Source: Stromatinia cepivora (taxonomy: Eukaryota; Ascomycota; Leotiomycetes; Helotiales; Sclerotiniaceae). From it: 64,000 bases of DNA. The DNA is taken from positions 1 through 64,000 of the forward strand of contig RCTD01000022.1 in the NCBI GenBank assembly GCA_014898415.1, written 5' to 3'. Positions 62,445 through 64,000 of the stretch are shown in pieces. Numbering within the stretch: position 1 is the first letter of the stretch; every line of letters begins with the position of its first letter. The translations under genes and the position numbers were made by a program. The notes beneath the pieces were generated by a model. The model made no database searches. It had not been told where the DNA came from and saw only the letters and a program-made list of their open reading frames with translations.

Positions 62445-62603
62445 ATGTACGCTATTGTCGAAACCAGCAGGGCGATACACGCGAATATCGAAGAATTACC
62501 CCATGATATTCTTATAATAGAAGATTGCATTAAAACTATTAATATAGATTGGCAGCGTAATCATCAGTCTGATTTATTAATAATATTCAGTACTGAATAC
62601 TGA
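62445..62603 (+). CDS. Small ORF (52 aa) of unknown function in the GC-normal region
   Basis: ATG 62445 to TGA 62601-62603 with balanced codon use and no RIP-type stop ('MYAIVETSRAIHANIEELPH' at the start). It lies just outside the repeat block. No family recognised. It could be an exon fragment or chance. Confidence 0.2.
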   Translation: MYAIVETSRAIHANIEELPHDILIIEDCIKTINIDWQRNHQSDLLIIFSTEY

Positions 62604-63486
62604 TTCTAAGCTTCCCATTCAAACCTTAAACGCTAGTCCTATTTTTCGCAATGCCCCCTCTCGCCCCACTTACTATCCCCGATTCGACCTTTTGTTTCTC
62701 AACTCCTCCTCAACAACAATTGACGCAATGTATCGTACTATTGTAGTGATATCGAGAACTTAGGTCCAAAACGAGTATGCTATCAAGAAGTGTAGCTACA
62801 CCGGGCCAGCTTAGAAGAGAGCAGGTCTTATCAAGAACCCATGTTTATATGTCTCATGTCGAGTAGCGTACAATGTTTTGTAGTTATAGCAAGTACAAAA
62901 AGAGCTTTACCGTGGTAAGTAAGGAATCTGATCGGCACCTTTCTCGTATCAAAACTGAGGAGAATGGAATTGCTTGTGTGATATTGTGCGGGATTGTCCT
63001 AATAGGATCTATAGAGGAACAGAATACAATTAACTCTGTAGAGATATTAGAGGAGGATATATTGTCCTTGATGTGAAATCTGTAATTTCTATATCTCTAT
63101 ATTAGCATTATGTTAGTAAAAGGGATGTAAAATATAAATGTATTTGAAATGCTCACCGATTAATCTGTATCTTCTCTGCAGCCTGCTGTGGTAGGACTGT
63201 AATTCAACCAAGACTGACGAGATATATTCTGAGCAGAATTTAGCAGACCTTGCTTCGTGTAACCAGAGGTCCATGAAGAACGCCGGCGGCCAGCAGGAAG
63301 GCATGTAAACGCAGAAGCCTTTCGAAAGGCGAAAGAGCGCAGCTACAATACATATAGGAACTAGGGCGATGATGGATCCCGAAGGGGATGTTGATGATAT
63401 GTAGTCTTTCAAAATGTTGTACTGAAAATTCATGAAAAAGCCCTCTAAACATTCGAAAGTGCTTCTTTTGTATCATTTTGGGTATG
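62604..63486. other. GC-normal intergenic region, no convincing gene
   Basis: Balanced composition without RIP traces, C-rich at 62655-62720. Open stretches at 62873-63076 (+, 67 codons) and 63113-63433 (-, 106 codons with one hydrophobic segment 'IIALVPICIVAALF') are short, overlap other frames and have no recognisable family. This is probably the 3' flank of the gene that ends at 63487. Confidence 0.4.
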
Positions 63487-64000
63487 TTACCTCTTCTTCT
63501 TATTACCGTATTCTTGGGTGGTTGAAATCTTACGCTTCAGAGACTTCGAGTGTCGTTCTTGGAGTTTGATATCATTAAAAGGTATCTGTGCTTTGACATC
63601 AGAACTCTGCATCCTGATTGACTCAAATACAGCGAGCAATACACAATGCTGGCCCGAAATGCTCAGGAAATCAAACCATGGTGTCTGAGAAATCTCCATT
63701 TCATCTGCAATATTGCTCTGCCCTTCGAGGATCGACGTAATATAAGATTGCGTTGTTTTTGCTGTAATGATCTGAACCCATTGAGAGTACACTGCTAAAA
63801 TTCGCACCTGTATAAAAGTAAGCTATTGTTAGGATATGCTGTATGCTTGACTCACTTCAACGGAGTCTATGAGCGGCTGCCTTCTCATTTGTTTCACGGT
63901 TGTAGAGAATAAAGCATAGAGCTCTGCTGAAGTTATCAGAGTGCCTGATTCATGCTCCTTTCGAATTACGAGTGAAGTATAAACGTGTTTCCTTTCTGTT
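63487..64000 (-). CDS. 3' end of a host-type protein-coding gene with one intron, partial
   Basis: On the - strand the frame is open from the window edge (64000) to 63856 ('EHESGTLITSAELYALFSTT'). A 48-bp intron, 63855-63808, starts GTGAGT, carries CTAAC as a branch site and ends CAG. Splicing joins '...DSVE' to 'VRILAVYSQWVQII' in frame. The second exon runs to TAA at 63487-63489. The tail is basic and lysine-rich ('KSLKRKISTTQEYGNKKKR'), like a nuclear-localisation segment. No internal stops, ordinary GC and codon use, no RIP. I do not recognise the family, and the N-terminus lies outside the window. Confidence 0.6.
63808..63855 (-). other. Spliceosomal intron of the partial host gene
   Basis: 48 bp, GTGAGT...CTAAC...TATACAG on -, typical size and signals for a filamentous ascomycete intron. 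Contains in-frame stops, so the reading frame needs its removal. Confidence 0.6.

Noticed and set aside
62261..62506. 81-codon plus ORF
   Set aside because: Starts inside the 77-bp repeat and crosses its edge into unique DNA. No conserved feature.
63240..63476. 78-codon minus ORF overlapping a 106-codon one in another frame
   Set aside because: Two overlapping frames in the 3' flank of the host gene, neither with recognisable features. At most one could be real.

Overview
The window looks like a heterochromatic, AT-rich block from a filamentous ascomycete (Pezizomycotina-type) nuclear genome. About 62.3 kb is extremely AT-rich and consists almost wholly of transposable elements. Their reading frames stay in register for kilobases but carry many TAA/TAG/TGA codons of the kind made by C-to-T and G-to-A change. 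That is the footprint of repeat-induced point mutation (RIP). Only the last ~1.6 kb has ordinary composition, and it holds the 3' end of an intron-containing host-type gene. The species cannot be named from the sequence. I saw no tRNA, rRNA or CRISPR.

Nest 1 (89-37877). Element G is a Ty1/copia retrotransposon on the + strand (8,266 bp once insertions are removed). It is broken by two ~11.2 kb Ty3/gypsy elements of one family on the - strand, A (3859-15075) and B (16361-34658). B is itself broken by a 7,048-bp chromodomain gypsy element, C (20511-27558, - strand). A and B carry gag-protease in one frame and RT-RNase H-integrase in the -1 frame behind a G GGA AAA heptamer. Beyond the integrase, in the pol frame, they carry a further ~1,100-codon reading frame (X) that I do not recognise. 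G has an antisense reading frame with membrane-like segments between pol and its 3' LTR.

Between the nests (37886-40337): a ~210-bp tandem repeat, the 3' end of another chromovirus pol (H) with an antisense coiled-coil frame, and a small GC-richer island with a 77-bp tandem repeat.

Nest 2 (40338-62128). A Fot1/pogo-like DNA transposon (1,837 bp when closed up, 44-bp inverted repeats, TA duplication) is split by E, a plus-strand chromovirus of the same family as C (7,017 bp when closed up). Inside E lie F (1,677 bp, a non-autonomous element that encodes only Gag), an almost unmutated solo LTR of the C/E family, and Copia-2. Copia-2 has Copia-1 inserted within its own 5' LTR. Both Copia copies keep a 4,716-bp single-frame polyprotein relic.

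Most insertions were closed by exact target-site duplications read directly: ATAA, ATAT, ATTAT, ATTTG, ATATC, ATATA, GATCC and TA. The relative order of the insertions is therefore readable. Nothing in the AT-rich part looks like an intact host gene. C/E presumably could have moved F and the solo LTR, because F shares their polypurine-tract leader and LTR ends.
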